From: Nomia melanderi
Lineage: Eukaryota; Arthropoda; Insecta; Hymenoptera; Halictidae
Reading direction: 5' to 3'
Assembly: GCF_051020985.1 (NCBI RefSeq)
Contig: NW_027475147.1
Span: 930,001-994,000 of the forward strand
Length of the DNA: 64,000 nucleotides
Shown here: piece after piece, positions 63,182 through 64,000 of the stretch
Layout: each line of letters begins with the position of its first letter
Numbering within the stretch: position 1 is the first letter of the stretch
Made by a program: the position numbers and the translations under genes
Notes under the pieces: model-generated
What the model was told of the DNA's origin: nothing
The model's input: only the letters and a program-made list of their open reading frames with translations
The model's database searches: none

Positions 63182-64000
63182 ATAGCACCCGAGATATCAC
63201 CAGATATATATTGGATTTTCCCCTGACCCTGAGTGTCCGGCCCCATGAGACTGTAGTTTTCTCGGCCCCTGGTGGTCCGAGGTCCTTCCCGCTGCACAGA
63301 TTCATGCGACAGGGCTTCCTGCACACAATGCACTTTGATTTATCGCGCTATCTCTAATAGCACCCGAGATATCACCAGATATATAATGGAGTTTTCCCTG
63401 ACCCTGACAGTCCGGCCCCAAGAGACGGTGGTTTTCTAGGCCCCTGGTGGTCCGAGGGCGTTCCCGCTGCACAGATTCATGCGCCAGGGCCTCCTACAGA
63501 CAATGCACTTTGATTTATTGGGCTATCTGTAACAGCACCCGAGAAAGCACCATATAAATGCTGGATTTTTACATGACTTTGGGTGACGGATACAGAAAAT
63601 CTGTAATTTTCTCGGCCCCTGGAGATCCGAGGTCGTTCCTGCTTCACAGATTCATGCGCCAGGGCCTCCTACAGACAATGCACTTTGAATTATTGCGCTA
63701 TATGTAATAGCGCCCGAGATATCACCAGATATATATTGGATTTTTCCCTGACCCTGAGTGTCCGGCCCCATGAGACGGCGGTTTTCTCGGCCCCCGCTGG
63801 TCCGAGGTCGTTCCGCTGCCCAGATTCATGCGCCAGGGCCTCCTACAGACAATGCACTTTGATTTATTGGGCTATCTGTAACAGCACCCGAGAAAGCACC
63901 ATATATATGCTGGATTTTTACATGACTTTGGGTGACGGATACAGAAATTCTGTAATTATCTCGGCCCCTGGAGATCCGAGGTCGTTCCTGCTTCACAGAT
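63182..64000 (+). repeat. Right-end segment with two type ii divergent monomers
   Basis: No near-identical partner was found in the window, although single monomers resemble others. Type ii divergent segments start near 63,558 and 63,908, only two monomers apart, each preceded by CTGTAACAGCACCCGAGAAAG. A 1-bp deletion near 63,814 (GTTCCGCTGCCC) makes one 174-bp unit. The density of the divergent class is higher here than elsewhere. Confidence 0.8.

Larger units (their letters stand above)
50232..63182 (+). repeat. Large segmental duplication Y, copy 2 (~12.95 kb)
   Basis: Partner of 28,536-39,735. Relative to copy 1 it lacks 524 bp near 50,650, gains a 2,100-bp tandem duplication (57,720-61,743 covers both halves), lacks one monomer near 61,705-61,743 and gains two monomers near 62,635-62,985. 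These sum to +1,751 bp, which accounts exactly for the change in offset between the two ends. Confidence 0.93.
1..64000 (+). repeat. Satellite DNA array, ~175-bp monomer, about 366 head-to-tail copies
   Basis: The same ~175-bp unit recurs without interruption from the first base to the last. Starting each monomer at AATTCACTTT, units begin at 1, 176, 351, 526 and so on, and the register holds apart from scattered 1-2 bp indels. All copies share one orientation. Landmarks found in nearly every unit are TTGCGCTATCT, CACCCGAGATATCACC, TGACCCTGAGTGTCCGG, TCTCGGCCCC and GCACAGATTCATGCGCC. The hand-made consensus has 92 G+C in 175 bp. No non-satellite sequence of even 50 bp was seen. Known biology: arrays of nucleosome-sized tandem monomers with higher-order structure typify centromeres and pericentromeres of animals and plants. 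That this array is centromeric is inference. I do not recognise the family. Subtelomeric or other heterochromatic satellite is an alternative. Confidence 0.98.

Noticed and set aside
1..64000. CRISPR array
   Set aside because: There is no short repeat with unique spacers. The entire 175-bp unit is conserved, and variation is spread over it.
1..64000. Primate alpha satellite (about 171 bp)
   Set aside because: The length is close, but the sequence is GC-rich over most of the unit, lacks alpha-satellite landmarks that I would expect, and has no CENP-B box.

Overview
The whole 64-kb window is a single head-to-tail satellite DNA array. A monomer of about 175 bp repeats roughly 366 times. Every copy lies in the same orientation, and I found no gene, transposon, RNA gene or single-copy spacer between copies. 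This points to a eukaryotic nuclear chromosome, most likely a centromeric or pericentromeric heterochromatin block, because of the nucleosome-scale monomer length, the megasatellite-like continuity and the higher-order duplications. I do not recognise the family and cannot name the organism. The monomer consensus is about 53% GC by hand count. It is bipartite: the first 70 bp are about 34% GC and the last 105 bp about 65%. It carries nine CpGs, a conserved GATATC and two short dyads.

Layout. (1) 1-8.6 kb: short overlapping duplications in multiples of 175 bp, with seven copies of a divergent monomer class. (2) 8.6-13.4 kb: interleaved duplications with offsets of 700, 1,050, 2,625 and 3,324 bp. 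(3) 13.4-28.5 kb: rich in 1-2 bp indel alleles, with tandem duplications of 1,747 and 1,923 bp and a dispersed pair 4,718 bp apart. (4) 28.5-39.7 kb: copy 1 of a large, almost identical segmental duplication. (5) 39.7-50.2 kb: an interval that begins with a copy of 26.9-28.2 kb and then holds local duplications with offsets of 350, 875, 1,050, 1,925 and 7,348 bp. (6) 50.2-63.2 kb: copy 2 of the large duplication, modified by a private 2,100-bp tandem duplication and three other monomer-scale indels. (7) 63.2-64 kb: an end segment enriched in the divergent monomer class.

Nested duplications allow a relative order of events. A 1,575-bp nine-monomer duplication came first and gained a diagnostic mutation. 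The large duplication then copied both halves. Only the right-hand copy later gained the 2,100-bp duplication. The array therefore records repeated recent unequal exchange or break-induced copying in register with the monomer.

The many open frames of 60-160 codons on both strands are artefacts of the repeat. The monomer is not a multiple of three, so every frame recurs every three monomers. The longest frames arise exactly where a 1-bp deletion makes a 174-bp monomer or where a conserved stop is mutated. No coding feature is annotated. All alignments were made by eye, so boundaries are approximate to within tens of bases, and identities are counts of differences noticed, not computed values.
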